Part shown: positions 19,447 to 28,386 of the stretch, piece by piece
Layout of the letters: every line of letters begins with the position of its first letter
Numbering within the stretch: position 1 is the stretch's first letter
NCBI GenBank assembly: GCA_035441325.1
Contig: DAOROA010000022.1
Location: 1-64,000 of the forward strand
Length of the DNA stretch: 64,000 bases
Source of the DNA: Competibacter_A sp002352125
GTDB lineage: Bacteria; Pseudomonadota; Gammaproteobacteria; Competibacterales; Competibacteraceae
Direction of reading: 5' to 3'
Notes under the pieces: model-generated
Seen by the model: the letters and a program-made list of their open reading frames with translations, nothing else
Told to the model about the DNA's origin: nothing
Databases searched by the model: none
Program-made: the position numbers and the translations under genes

Positions 19447-20355
19447 ATGATGGCTAACGAAACACCGTCTACAGGACCAGTTATTACGAATAGCCTGATT
19501 AATCGCTTTCGTAAATCGATTATTTGGTTATATGTCGCGGTCGTCGCGATTAGTATTCCGATTATTTATTTCACGACGCGGTATCAAGTTTATGCGGAGG
19601 CGAATAAGGAATTATCGCTGCTGGTAGATATGGTTGCTTCCGTGCGGGAGTACGTTGCAAGCGATATTCGTCCGGGCTTACTGCGGGCGAACATGTTTGA
19701 ATCGCCCGGAATTTCCGGTACGGTAGCGATAAGCATGGTTGCGAACCATTTTAAGGAAAAACGGCCCGATTATTATATCAAGGCCGCTTCCGACAATCCT
19801 CTAAATCCTAGAAACTCGCCAGAACCTCTAGAAACCGAGCTTTTGACTAAATTCCGTGCTAATAGAGACATCAAGGGAGTCACTGAAGCCGGAGAAATAA
19901 AAGGCAATAGATTTCTGCTTTCATCGCGTCCTAGCGTGGCCAATCAGGAATGCATGATCTGTCACGGTGACCCCCAAAAGGCTCCCTTGCCGGTAACCAG
20001 TAAATATGGTGTGACCAGTGGCTATAACTATCGGCCTGATAGCGTCGTAGGGACGATTGGCGTGGGTGTTCCTCTAACGGATGTTAATACGCTGGTGATG
20101 CAGCGCGGTCTTGTCGCAGTGGGAGTAATCACTCTTATTTTTAGCTTGATATTCTTTATCATTAATACCTTAGTGAAGAAAAGTATTCTCGGTCCAATCA
20201 CGGCTATCACGGAAGCTGCGATGCTTTTGAGCAAAGGCGACCTTGAGCATGAGATCAGCGTAAAGCAAGATGGCAGTGAGATTGGTGAATTGGCCAATTC
20301 TTTTGAGTTATTAAGGCGTAGCTTAAAATGGGCTATGGAGCAAGCAAAGGAGTAA
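19447..20355 (+). CDS. Membrane c-type-haem sensor (DUF3365/Tll0287-like) with HAMP domain, no output domain (302 aa)
   Basis: An N-terminal membrane helix (about 24-43) is followed by an extracytoplasmic DUF3365 (Tll0287-like) domain with one CxxCH haem site (CMICHGDP, about residue 175). A second membrane helix (about 230-252) and a cytoplasmic HAMP domain (about 253-300) complete the protein, which stops 2-3 helical turns later. It therefore has the input and transmission parts of a redox or gas sensor but no kinase, cyclase or methyl-accepting domain. The start at 19447 follows GGAGAG at good spacing; the upstream ATG 19420 lacks one. Codon use is AT-richer than its neighbours, a sign of transfer. 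The DUF4388 gene 116 bp downstream may be its partner. Confidence 0.85.
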   Translation: MMANETPSTGPVITNSLINRFRKSIIWLYVAVVAISIPIIYFTTRYQVYAEANKELSLLVDMVASVREYVASDIRPGLLRANMFESPGISGTVAISMVANHFKEKRPDYYIKAASDNPLNPRNSPEPLETELLTKFRANRDIKGVTEAGEIKGNRFLLSSRPSVANQECMICHGDPQKAPLPVTSKYGVTSGYNYRPDSVVGTIGVGVPLTDVNTLVMQRGLVAVGVITLIFSLIFFIINTLVKKSILGPITAITEAAMLLSKGDLEHEISVKQDGSEIGELANSFELLRRSLKWAMEQAKE

Positions 20356-20367
20356 CGATTATTTCAG

Positions 20368-20426
20368 GGTGCTAGTTTATTTGTGATGAGGTTGCCGGAT
20401 TTTCCATAACTAAATGAACTAGCACC
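20368..20426. repeat. Inverted repeat between haem sensor and DUF4388 genes
   Basis: GGTGCTAGTT (20368-20377) and AACTAGCACC (20417-20426) are perfect 10-bp arms, and pairing extends to about 15 bp with one mismatch across a 29-base centre. It could fold in the transcript and lower read-through into the downstream gene, or bind a regulator. Confidence 0.55.
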
Positions 20427-20471
20427 ACTTTGTTCCGTGTCGATTTTTAAATCTTGCTCGTGGTTATTAAG

Positions 20472-21014
20472 ATGAGTAATCAGCAGCCGACATCTTTAGC
20501 GAGTGTAGTGGCCCAACTCCAACAGTTTTATCAAGAGAAACTCTCGGGCAATATGACTATTTTGACTCAAAATCGTCAAATGGCTCGAATTGGTATTATG
20601 AATGGTAGTATTGTGGCTCTGTCATGCGCTAACAAACGGGGAGTAGAGGCTCTGTCTTTACTCCAGCATTTCGACCCTAATTGGTTTCAATTTATCAAGG
20701 GCACCAGTGCTATCACTGACCCCGATTTACCTCCAACTCCGGATATTTTAGCTATCCTCAGCGGTGTGTCGCCTGCTTCGGCAAGCCCGGACTCGGCGAG
20801 CAATACGACTATCGACCTGCTTTCTCAGCAGGTCCTTACGGTGTTGAAGGCAACGCTGGCCGAGTTCATGGGTCCCGTAGCGCCGATGATTTGTAACAAG
20901 GCGCTGCGTCAGTCCAGCGATCTGAGAGCAGTGATCGATTTGTTGGCCAACCAAATTCCCAACCGGCAACAGGCGGTTGAATTCAGATCTCGGGTCATGC
21001 AGAAATTGTTCTGA
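20472..21014 (+). CDS. DUF4388 (PatA N-terminal-like) protein (180 aa)
   Basis: The N-terminal about 90 residues match the DUF4388 pattern: a helix-rich start (LASVVAQLQQFYQEKLSGNMTILTQ, counted in parts), then a GxIVAL strand (IGIMNGSIVALSCANKRGVEAL). This domain is common beside receiver and chemotaxis-like proteins. The C-terminal about 80 residues are helical (VLTVLKATLAEFMGP, RAVIDLLANQIPN) and unrecognised. ATG 20472 is used; the ribosome-binding site is poor. It follows the DUF3365-HAMP sensor on the same strand and shares its AT-rich composition, so a signalling pair is plausible but unproven. Confidence 0.65.
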   Translation: MSNQQPTSLASVVAQLQQFYQEKLSGNMTILTQNRQMARIGIMNGSIVALSCANKRGVEALSLLQHFDPNWFQFIKGTSAITDPDLPPTPDILAILSGVSPASASPDSASNTTIDLLSQQVLTVLKATLAEFMGPVAPMICNKALRQSSDLRAVIDLLANQIPNRQQAVEFRSRVMQKLF

Positions 21015-21277
21015 AGCACGTTCTTGATTTTTCGCGAAATCGGCGCTTTTCTTGCGTTGGCGGCATCGTCCGGTCGACATCCCCGGTATCCGAAGTGGTA
21101 GCGGCTGGCGGCCGATCGCCGTACTGCGCCCGCCCCATCGCTCTCGGTTGCCACTCAACGACCTAACCCTTAACATTGCCCTTTCTTAAAAATCGCGTTG
21201 GACAGCATCCACGCACTTCCTCGCTTCGCCCCTCCAACCACCACGACCATCCCAAACCCGTTGCTGGAATGAATGCC

Positions 21278-23047
21278 ATGCGCAGCCACTATTGCGGCCA
21301 AGTTGCCGAGGCCTTGTTGGATCAAGATGTCACTCTCTGCGGCTGGGTACACCGCCGCCGCGATCACGGCGGGGTGATCTTCATCGATCTGCGCGACCGG
21401 GAGGGTTTGGTGCAGGTGGTGATCGATCCCGACGTGCCCGAAGCGTTCGCCAGCGCCGAACGGATTCGCAGCGAATACGTGTTGCGCGTGGTTGGGCGGG
21501 TACGCCGCCGGCCCAAGGGTACCGAAAATCCCAATCTGGCTACCGGTATGGTGGAAGTGTTGGCGCGCGAACTGGACATTCTCAACCGCTCCGAACCGCT
21601 GCCGTTCCAACTGGACGACGACGATACGTCCGAAGAAGTGCGGTTGCGTTATCGCTACCTCGATCTGCGCCGGCCAGTGATGCAGGAACGGCTGCGGTTG
21701 CGCACTCGGGTTATCGGCGAGCTGCGCCGGTTTCTCGACCAGCACGGTTTCATGGACATCGAAACTCCGATGTTGACCAAGGCCACCCCGGAAGGTGCCC
21801 GCGATTATCTGGTGCCGAGCCGCACGCATCCCGGCAGCTTCTTCGCCCTGCCGCAATCGCCGCAGTTGTTCAAACAGTTGCTGATGATGGCCGGCATGGA
21901 CCGCTACTATCAGGTGGCGCGCTGTTTCCGCGACGAGGATTTGCGCGCCGACCGCCAGCCCGAATTTACCCAGCTCGACATCGAAACGTCGTTCATGGAC
22001 GAGCAGGCGATCACCAACTTGATGGAAGAGATGATCCGTCGGATGTTTGCGGAAGTGATGGGCGTCGAACTACCCGACCCGTTCCCGCGAATGCCTTACG
22101 AAACCGCGATGCAGCGTTACGGCTCCGACAAGCCGGATTTGCGCATCCCGCTGGAGCTGACCGAGCTGTCGGATTTGATGGCGGGGGTCGAGTTTAAGGT
22201 GTTCGCCGCTGCTGCTCAGGATCCGAAAAGCCGGGTGGCGGCGTTGCGAGTGCCGGACGGTGGCAAGATTCCCCGCCGCGAGATCGACGGCTACGCCGAA
22301 TTCGTCGGCCGCTATGGCGCCAAGGGCTTGGCCTACATCAAGGTCAATGATGCCGGTGCCGGGCGCAACGGCTTGCAATCGCCTATCGTCAAATTCCTGC
22401 CCGACGAGGTGTTGTCCAAGATCCTGACTCGCACTGGCGCGGAGAACGGCGATCTGATCTTCTTTGGCGCAGATTCGGCCAAGGTGGTCAACGACGCGCT
22501 GGGTGCGCTGCGGCTGCGGGTCGGTCACGACCTCGGTTTGCTGAGCGGTGAGTGGGCGCCGTTGTGGGTGGTCAATTTCCCGATGTTCGAATGGGACGAG
22601 CAAGGGCAACGCTGGAATGCCTTGCATCATCCCTTCACCGCGCCCCGCGTCGACGACCCGGCCGAAATGCGCGCCAATCCGGAGCGCTGTTTGTCGCGGG
22701 CCTACGATATGGTGCTGAACGGTACCGAAATTGGCGGCGGGTCGGTGCGTATTCATCGCCAAGAGATGCAGAGCGCCGTGTTCGAGCTGCTCGGCATCGA
22801 CCCCGAGGAAGCTCGCGCCAAGTTTGGTTTCTTGCTGGACGCACTGAAGTTCGGTTGCCCGCCGCACGGTGGCCTGGCATTTGGGCTGGATCGGTTGGTC
22901 ATGCTGATGACGGGCGCCAAGTCGATCCGCGAGGTGATGGCCTTCCCCAAGACCCAAACTGCCGCTTGTTTGTTGACTCAGGCGCCGGCTCCCGTCGCCG
23001 AGGCGCAATTGCGCGATCTCAACATTCGCCTGCGCCGAACCCCCTGA
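21278..23047 (+). CDS. aspS: Aspartyl-tRNA synthetase AspRS (589 aa)
   Basis: Charges tRNA-Asp with aspartate. Class II synthetase of the bacterial type: N-terminal OB-fold anticodon domain (VTLCGWVHRRRDHGGVIFIDLRDREG), motif 2 (FRDEDLRADRQPEFTQLDIE), the inserted GAD domain (about 290-420) and motif 3 (GLAFGLDRLVMLMTG). ATG 21278 is preferred because it aligns with the E. coli start and has GGAA about 9 bases upstream; ATG 21269 is in frame too. It opens a tightly packed string aspS-nudB-mprF-acvB-apaH-folA. Confidence 0.97.
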   Translation: MRSHYCGQVAEALLDQDVTLCGWVHRRRDHGGVIFIDLRDREGLVQVVIDPDVPEAFASAERIRSEYVLRVVGRVRRRPKGTENPNLATGMVEVLARELDILNRSEPLPFQLDDDDTSEEVRLRYRYLDLRRPVMQERLRLRTRVIGELRRFLDQHGFMDIETPMLTKATPEGARDYLVPSRTHPGSFFALPQSPQLFKQLLMMAGMDRYYQVARCFRDEDLRADRQPEFTQLDIETSFMDEQAITNLMEEMIRRMFAEVMGVELPDPFPRMPYETAMQRYGSDKPDLRIPLELTELSDLMAGVEFKVFAAAAQDPKSRVAALRVPDGGKIPRREIDGYAEFVGRYGAKGLAYIKVNDAGAGRNGLQSPIVKFLPDEVLSKILTRTGAENGDLIFFGADSAKVVNDALGALRLRVGHDLGLLSGEWAPLWVVNFPMFEWDEQGQRWNALHHPFTAPRVDDPAEMRANPERCLSRAYDMVLNGTEIGGGSVRIHRQEMQSAVFELLGIDPEEARAKFGFLLDALKFGCPPHGGLAFGLDRLVMLMTGAKSIREVMAFPKTQTAACLLTQAPAPVAEAQLRDLNIRLRRTP

Positions 23048-23053
23048 AGGTCG

Positions 23054-23542
23054 ATGCGGTTGAAAAAACCGCCCTCACCCCTGACCCTTCGCCCGCTCGC
23101 TGGCGAGGAACGGCCATGCTACAAGCGCCCTGAATCGGTGCTGGTGGTGGTTTACACCACCGCTGGCGAGGTGCTGGTGCTGTGTCGTCGCCAGCCGCCC
23201 GGTTTTTGGCAATCGGTCACCGGTAGTCTGCGTTGGGACGAAACCGACCCGTTGGACGCAGCGCGGCGGGAGTTGCGCGAGGAAACCGGCTTGAGCGATG
23301 CGGCGGAAGTGATCGCCTGCGGCAAGATCAACCGTTTTCCGATCCTGCCGCCCTGGCGGCATCGTTACGCACCGGACGCCGCCGAGAACGTCGAGCACGT
23401 ATTCCGCGTTCCGCTGCCGGAGCGCCGGCCCATCGTCCTGAATCCCGACGAGCACGGCCAGTACGAATGGCTGCCCCGGTCTGCCGCTGCGGTCCGCGTC
23501 GCATCCTGGACCAACCGGGATGCCATCCTGCAATTACCATGA
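23054..23542 (+). CDS. nudB: Nudix hydrolase NudB, dihydroneopterin triphosphate diphosphatase (162 aa)
   Basis: Removes pyrophosphate from 7,8-dihydroneopterin triphosphate in folate synthesis. The Nudix box is seen as GSLRWDETDPLDAARRELREETGL, given here in parts: G-S-L...E-T...REL-REETGL. The family start YKRPESVLVVVYT is preceded by about 20 extra residues (PSPLTLRPLAGEE) that look like a translated palindromic repeat. ATG 23054 has a GAAGG site and lies 6 bp after aspS; nudB beside aspS is the standard gammaproteobacterial order. Its TGA overlaps the mprF ATG. Confidence 0.92.
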   Translation: MRLKKPPSPLTLRPLAGEERPCYKRPESVLVVVYTTAGEVLVLCRRQPPGFWQSVTGSLRWDETDPLDAARRELREETGLSDAAEVIACGKINRFPILPPWRHRYAPDAAENVEHVFRVPLPERRPIVLNPDEHGQYEWLPRSAAAVRVASWTNRDAILQLP

Positions 23543-26097
23543 GAGTATTGTTTGCCCGATTCGCCGGTCCGCTCCTCGGTTTGACATTGTTCGTTGCGGC
23601 GCTGTGGGTGCTGCACCGGGCATTGACCGAGTACCGCTACCAGGATGTAGTGGCCTATTTGAAGGGATTGCCGCATTGGCAGTTGGCTGCCGCGTTGCTC
23701 GCCACGGCGCTCAGCTATCTCGTCACCACCGGCTACGATTGGCTAGCGCTGCGCTATATCCGTCGGCCGCTGCCCTGGCCCAAGGTCGGTTTCGCTGCCC
23801 TGCTCAGCTACGCGTTCAGCAACTCGGTCGGACTGTCCGTGCTGACGTCCAGCTCGCTGCGCTACCGGCTCTATTCGAGTTGGGGATTGACGGCGGTGGA
23901 AATCGCCAAAATCGTCCTGTTCACCACCTTGACCCTGTGGTTGGGTATTTTGACCGTGGGCGGCGCGGTGTTGGTGCTGAATCCGCTCGATCTGGAGGCG
24001 ATTCCTTATTTGGCCTTGGATGGCCGGTTGCTGGGATTTTCGATGCTGATTTTGCCGGCGGTCTACGTACTGCTAGGCTTGCTGCGCCGCCAGCCGCTCC
24101 AGCTAGGGCCTTGGCAACTCCCGATGGCTCGCCCCCGCCTGGCCTTGCCGCAACTGGCGGTGGGTGCGCTGGACTGGATCATGGCCAGCGTGGTGCTGTA
24201 CGTATTGTTGCCAGCATTGGGGACACCCGGGTTCGGCCGCGTCCTGGGCGTATTTCTGGTAGCGCAGATCGCCGGTTTGCTCAGCCATGTCCCCGGCGGT
24301 CTGGGCGTGTTCGAATCTCTGGTGCTGCTTTTGCTGCAAGATCGCCTGCCGGCCGCCGACCTGCTCGGCGCGCTGCTGGCCTATCGGCTGATCTATTACC
24401 TGCTACCGTTGGTGCTGGCGGCTATCGCCCTCGGCGCATACGAGTTGCGGCATCAGAAAGAACGGATTCTTTGGTTGCCGCGCATGGTGGGACCGTGGGC
24501 GCCGGTGTTGTTGCCCCATGTGTTTGCGTTGCTGGCGCTGATTAGCGGTGCGGTATTGCTGTTTTCGGCCTCGACGCCGGCCGTCGAGGCGCGGTTAGTG
24601 TGGTTGCATCACAGAATCCCGTTATCCGTTCTCGAAATCTCCCATTTTATCAGTAGCTTGGTTGGGATGAGCTTGCTGTTGCTGGCACGGGGACTGCAAC
24701 GCCGGCTGGACGCGGCGTGGCTGTTGGCCGTCATGTTCTTGGCCGCTGGCGTCGCGGCCTCTTTGCTGAAAGGCGGAGATTACGAGGAAGCGATTATCCT
24801 GACGATCCTGTTGGCTGGGCTGTTGCCATGCCGGCGCCGGTTCTATCGCCGCGCCTCCTTGTTTGGGGATCGCTTCACGCCGGGTTGGGTCGCCGCTATC
24901 GTGGTCGTGCTGATTTGTTCAGTTTGGCTCGGCTTTTTCTCCTACAAACACGTCGAATACTCGAATTCTCTGTGGTGGGAGTTCAGCTTTGGCGGCGAGG
25001 GCGAAGCGCCGCGGTTCTTGCGGGCCATGGTAGGCGCGTTCGGCGTGGCGTTGTTTTTCGGCGTCGCCAAGCTATTGCGGCCGGCTCCATTCGAGCCGAT
25101 CCCGCCCGGCGCGAGCGAGCTCGAACGAGTCCGGACCATCGTCGCCGCGTTCCCGCGCACCTATGCCCATCTGGCGTTGCTGGGCGATAAAGCGTTGCTG
25201 TTCGACGGAAGTGGCGATGCGTTTCTGATGTATGGAGTGGAGGGCCGAACCTGGGTAGCGATGGGGGATCCGGTCGCTGGCCACGAGGAAGACCGTCGCG
25301 AACTGGCTTGGCGATTTCGCGAACTGTGCGAGCGCCACGGCGGCTGGCCGGTGTTTTATCAGGTTCATCCAGACAACCTGGGTCTGTACGTGGAACTGGG
25401 TCTGACCCTGCTGAAATTCGGCGAGGAAGCGCGGGTGCGACTTACCGAATTCTCGTTGGATGGCAAGGCTCGCAAGTCGATGCGCAATCATGTCAATCGA
25501 TTGGAGCGCGAAGATTATCGCTTCGAGATCGTCGATACCGTTGCCGTGCCGGAACTATTGCCCCGGCTGCGAACGATTTCCGACGCGTGGCTCGACAGCA
25601 AGAAAAGCCGCGAGAAAGGGTTTTCGCTGGGGTTTTTCGACGAGGATTATTTGCGGAGCGGGCCAGTCGCCATCGTGCGCTGCCGTTCGGAAACGGTCGC
25701 TTTCGCCAACCTCTGGCGCGGCGGTTGCCAGGAACTGTCGGTGGATTTGATGCGCTATATGCCCGACAGCCCAAACGGCTTGATGGATTATCTGTTCATC
25801 AAGCTCATGCTCTGGGGCCGCGAGCAAGGCTACGAGTGGTTCAATCTGGGCATGGCGCCGCTGGCCGGCTTGCAGAACCGCAGTTTCGCGCCGCTGTGGA
25901 ACCGGTTCGGTGCTCTCGTGTTCGGCGGCGGCGAGACGTTTTACAATTTTCGGGGCCTGCATCAATACAAGGATAAATTCGATCCTCGATGGGAAGCCCG
26001 CTACATGGCTGTGCCAGGCGGCATGGTCTTGCCCCGGATTCTGGCGGATTTGACGACGCTGATCGCCGGTGGTTTGAGGGGGGCCATCGGCAAATAA
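23539..26097 (+). CDS. mprF: MprF-type aminoacyl-phosphatidylglycerol synthetase/flippase (852 aa)
   Basis: Two-part membrane enzyme. The N-terminal about 500 residues hold roughly 12-14 membrane helices with the UPF0104 flippase pattern (SYAFSNSVGLSVLTSSSLRYRLY and HVPGGLGVFESLVLLLL, each seen in parts). The C-terminal DUF2156 domain (about 535-840) transfers an amino acid from charged tRNA to phosphatidylglycerol; it shows FLMYGVEGRTWVAMGDPV, KGFSLGFFDEDYL, SVDLMRYMPDSPNGLMDYLF and FAPLWNRFG. Known forms use Lys- or Ala-tRNA; the amino acid here is not fixed by sequence. It starts in an ATGA overlap with nudB. Neighbouring acvB, encoding the cognate hydrolase type, supports the assignment. 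Confidence 0.95.
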   Translation: MRVLFARFAGPLLGLTLFVAALWVLHRALTEYRYQDVVAYLKGLPHWQLAAALLATALSYLVTTGYDWLALRYIRRPLPWPKVGFAALLSYAFSNSVGLSVLTSSSLRYRLYSSWGLTAVEIAKIVLFTTLTLWLGILTVGGAVLVLNPLDLEAIPYLALDGRLLGFSMLILPAVYVLLGLLRRQPLQLGPWQLPMARPRLALPQLAVGALDWIMASVVLYVLLPALGTPGFGRVLGVFLVAQIAGLLSHVPGGLGVFESLVLLLLQDRLPAADLLGALLAYRLIYYLLPLVLAAIALGAYELRHQKERILWLPRMVGPWAPVLLPHVFALLALISGAVLLFSASTPAVEARLVWLHHRIPLSVLEISHFISSLVGMSLLLLARGLQRRLDAAWLLAVMFLAAGVAASLLKGGDYEEAIILTILLAGLLPCRRRFYRRASLFGDRFTPGWVAAIVVVLICSVWLGFFSYKHVEYSNSLWWEFSFGGEGEAPRFLRAMVGAFGVALFFGVAKLLRPAPFEPIPPGASELERVRTIVAAFPRTYAHLALLGDKALLFDGSGDAFLMYGVEGRTWVAMGDPVAGHEEDRRELAWRFRELCERHGGWPVFYQVHPDNLGLYVELGLTLLKFGEEARVRLTEFSLDGKARKSMRNHVNRLEREDYRFEIVDTVAVPELLPRLRTISDAWLDSKKSREKGFSLGFFDEDYLRSGPVAIVRCRSETVAFANLWRGGCQELSVDLMRYMPDSPNGLMDYLFIKLMLWGREQGYEWFNLGMAPLAGLQNRSFAPLWNRFGALVFGGGETFYNFRGLHQYKDKFDPRWEARYMAVPGGMVLPRILADLTTLIAGGLRGAIGK

Positions 26098-26117
26098 CGA
26101 TAACGAAGGATCAACTC

Positions 26118-27548
26118 ATGTACGGGTTATCGCGAAGACTCTGTTTGATCGCTGCCTTGCTGGCGGCTTTCGCCGCACGGGCGGACCTGGTCGAAGAAAC
26201 GCTCGATCAGGCTCCTTTCGGCAAGTTCGTCGTTTATCGCGCCACTGACGAACCCAAGGGTGTGGCGTTGCTGCTGTCCGGTGTGGGGGGCTGGAATGCC
26301 GAGCTGGCAGCGGCGGCGCAGGAAATAGCAAAGCTGGATTATGTGGTCGCGGGCATCGGTCTGGATGCGTATCTGGCCCAGCTCGATCGGTCGGACGCCG
26401 CTTGCGCCGATCCATCGGCCGATCTGGCGCGATTGAACCAATCGATGGAGCAACGCTATCCGCTGGAGATTCATTTACCGCCGATCTTGTTGGGACAGGG
26501 CGCCGGCGCAGCGTTGACTTACGCCGCGCTCGCTCAAGCGCCGGCCGACCGTTTTCATGCTGGCGTGGCGATGGACTTTTGCCCGGAGTTGCCGCTGCAT
26601 AAGCCGTTCTGCAAGGGAGCGTCGAGTTTGGACAGCGTCGCGCTTCCGGATAACAAGGGGACGTTGCTAAAGCCAATCGTCCGTATGCCGACGACCTGGT
26701 TCGTGTTCCAGAACCGGCCCGCTTGCGATGCCGTCAACGCTGCGCAGTTCGTCAAGTCGATCCAGCTTGCCCGTCTAACCGAGGTGGCCGGCGCAGCAGG
26801 AAGCAAGAGTTGGCTGCCGCAGGTGTCCGCCTTGATGCAATGGCTCGATCCGAGCATCGTCAGGCAAGTGCAACCCGATGCCAGCGCTGGCGGTGTGCCG
26901 TTGACCGAGGTGCCGGTTACCGGCGGTCCCGGCCGATCCCAATTCGCAGTGATGTTTTCCGGGGACGGCGGCTGGGCGCTACTGGACCGGGCCGTGACGG
27001 CGGAGCTGGCAAAGAATGGCTTGCCGACCGTCGGTTGGGATTCGCTGAGCTATTTCTGGAAAGCCCGTCAGCCAGACGAAGTTGCCTTGGATCTGGAACG
27101 CGTTCTGCGCCATTATCTGGCGGTTTGGAAAAAGGAACGGATCGTGCTGATCGGTTATTCGTTTGGTGCGGATGTGCTGCCGGCGCTCGCCAACCGCCTG
27201 CCTCGGGATTTGCGTGATCGGCTCGATCTGGTGGTGTTTCTAGGGTTGTCCGATTACGCCGCGTTCGAGTTTCATCTGAGCGATTGGATCGATGACGAGC
27301 CCTCGAAAGGAGACCAACCGGTGCGGCCGGAACTGGAAAAACTGACCGGAGTCAAGCGGCTATGCATTTACGGCGAGGAAGAGGAAGATGCCGCCTGCCC
27401 GAAACTGGCCGATTTGGGCGCAATCGCCGAAAAGATGCCGGGCGATCATCATTTCGACGAAGACTATCAAGGCGTGGCCCAGCGCATCCTTGGCCAGTTG
27501 CCTCCTTTGCCCGCGCCGGCGGCAACGCAACCGCCGGCCAGGAATTAA
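26118..27548 (+). CDS. acvB: AcvB/VirJ-family periplasmic hydrolase (476 aa)
   Basis: A signal peptide (about 1-22, LIAALLAAFAARA) is followed by two alpha/beta-hydrolase-like halves. The first half has VALLLSGVGGWN and an LGQGAGAAL element without a nucleophile Ser. The second is the VirJ domain (PF06057 type) with MFSGDGGWALLD, nucleophile Ser in LIGYSFGADVLPAL and a final His in GDHHFDEDY. In Agrobacterium AcvB hydrolyses lysyl-phosphatidylglycerol made by an MprF homologue encoded next to it, and the same gene order is seen here, so a role in trimming aminoacyl lipids in the periplasm is a good inference. It starts 20 bp after mprF with an AAGGA site. Confidence 0.88.
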   Translation: MYGLSRRLCLIAALLAAFAARADLVEETLDQAPFGKFVVYRATDEPKGVALLLSGVGGWNAELAAAAQEIAKLDYVVAGIGLDAYLAQLDRSDAACADPSADLARLNQSMEQRYPLEIHLPPILLGQGAGAALTYAALAQAPADRFHAGVAMDFCPELPLHKPFCKGASSLDSVALPDNKGTLLKPIVRMPTTWFVFQNRPACDAVNAAQFVKSIQLARLTEVAGAAGSKSWLPQVSALMQWLDPSIVRQVQPDASAGGVPLTEVPVTGGPGRSQFAVMFSGDGGWALLDRAVTAELAKNGLPTVGWDSLSYFWKARQPDEVALDLERVLRHYLAVWKKERIVLIGYSFGADVLPALANRLPRDLRDRLDLVVFLGLSDYAAFEFHLSDWIDDEPSKGDQPVRPELEKLTGVKRLCIYGEEEEDAACPKLADLGAIAEKMPGDHHFDEDYQGVAQRILGQLPPLPAPAATQPPARN

Positions 27549-27552
27549 CCCG

Positions 27553-28386
27553 ATGGCCGTTTATGCTATCGGCGACGTGCAAGGTTGCTACGATCCCCTG
27601 CGGCGGTTGCTCGACGTGTTGCGGTTCGATCCGGCGGCCGATGCGTTGTGGCTGGTCGGCGATCTGGTCAATCGTGGATCCCATTCGGCGGAGGTATTGC
27701 GGTTGGTGCGGGGGCTAGGCGAACGGGCGGTGGCGGTATTGGGCAACCACGATCTGACTTTGCTGGCGGTCGCGGCCGGCCAGGTGAAACCGAAGCGCAA
27801 GGATACCTTTCATTCGATCCTGGACGCGCCGGATTGCGCCGATTTGCTGGACTGGCTGCGCCGCTGTCCGCTGTTGCATCACGATCCGGTGCTCGGCTTC
27901 ACCATGATCCATGCCGGGTTGCCGCCACAATGGGATTTAGCGTTGGCGCAACGTTGCGCCGCCGAAGTGGAAGAGGTTTTGCGGGGATCCTCGTGCAATG
28001 CGTTTTTGGGGCGGATGTTCGGCGGTGAACCGCGCCGCTGGCGGAGCGATCTAGCCGGTTACGACCGCTTGCGTTTCGCCGTCAACGCGCTGACCCGGAT
28101 GCGATTCTGCGCAGCGGACGGCACGCTATCCTTTTCCGAAAAGGGACCGCCAGGTAGCCAGAGACCGGAATTGTTACCGTGGTTTGCCGTGCCGGATCGA
28201 CGTAGCGCCAACCTCAACCTGGTATTTGGTCACTGGGCGGCGCTGGGCTATTACCGCGCGCCCGGTGTTTTTGCGCTCGACAGCGGTTGCGTTTGGGGCA
28301 ACCGGCTGACCGCCATCCGGCTGGACGAACCTGGCGTGCCAGCCTGGAGCGTTCCGGCGGCCAACTCACCGTTGGTGCCGACATGA
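27553..28386 (+). CDS. apaH: Diadenosine tetraphosphatase ApaH, symmetrical (277 aa)
   Basis: Splits Ap4A into two ADP. Calcineurin-like metallophosphatase motifs are complete: GDVQGCYDPL, GDLVNRGSHS, LGNHDLTLL, the YDRLRFAVNALTRMRFC region and GHWAALGYY. Length matches E. coli ApaH (280). It starts 4 bp after acvB and ends in an ATGA overlap with folA; apaH next to folA is a familiar enterobacterial neighbourhood. Since AspRS and other synthetases make Ap4A as a by-product, its place in a string led by aspS is sensible. Confidence 0.95.
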   Translation: MAVYAIGDVQGCYDPLRRLLDVLRFDPAADALWLVGDLVNRGSHSAEVLRLVRGLGERAVAVLGNHDLTLLAVAAGQVKPKRKDTFHSILDAPDCADLLDWLRRCPLLHHDPVLGFTMIHAGLPPQWDLALAQRCAAEVEEVLRGSSCNAFLGRMFGGEPRRWRSDLAGYDRLRFAVNALTRMRFCAADGTLSFSEKGPPGSQRPELLPWFAVPDRRSANLNLVFGHWAALGYYRAPGVFALDSGCVWGNRLTAIRLDEPGVPAWSVPAANSPLVPT

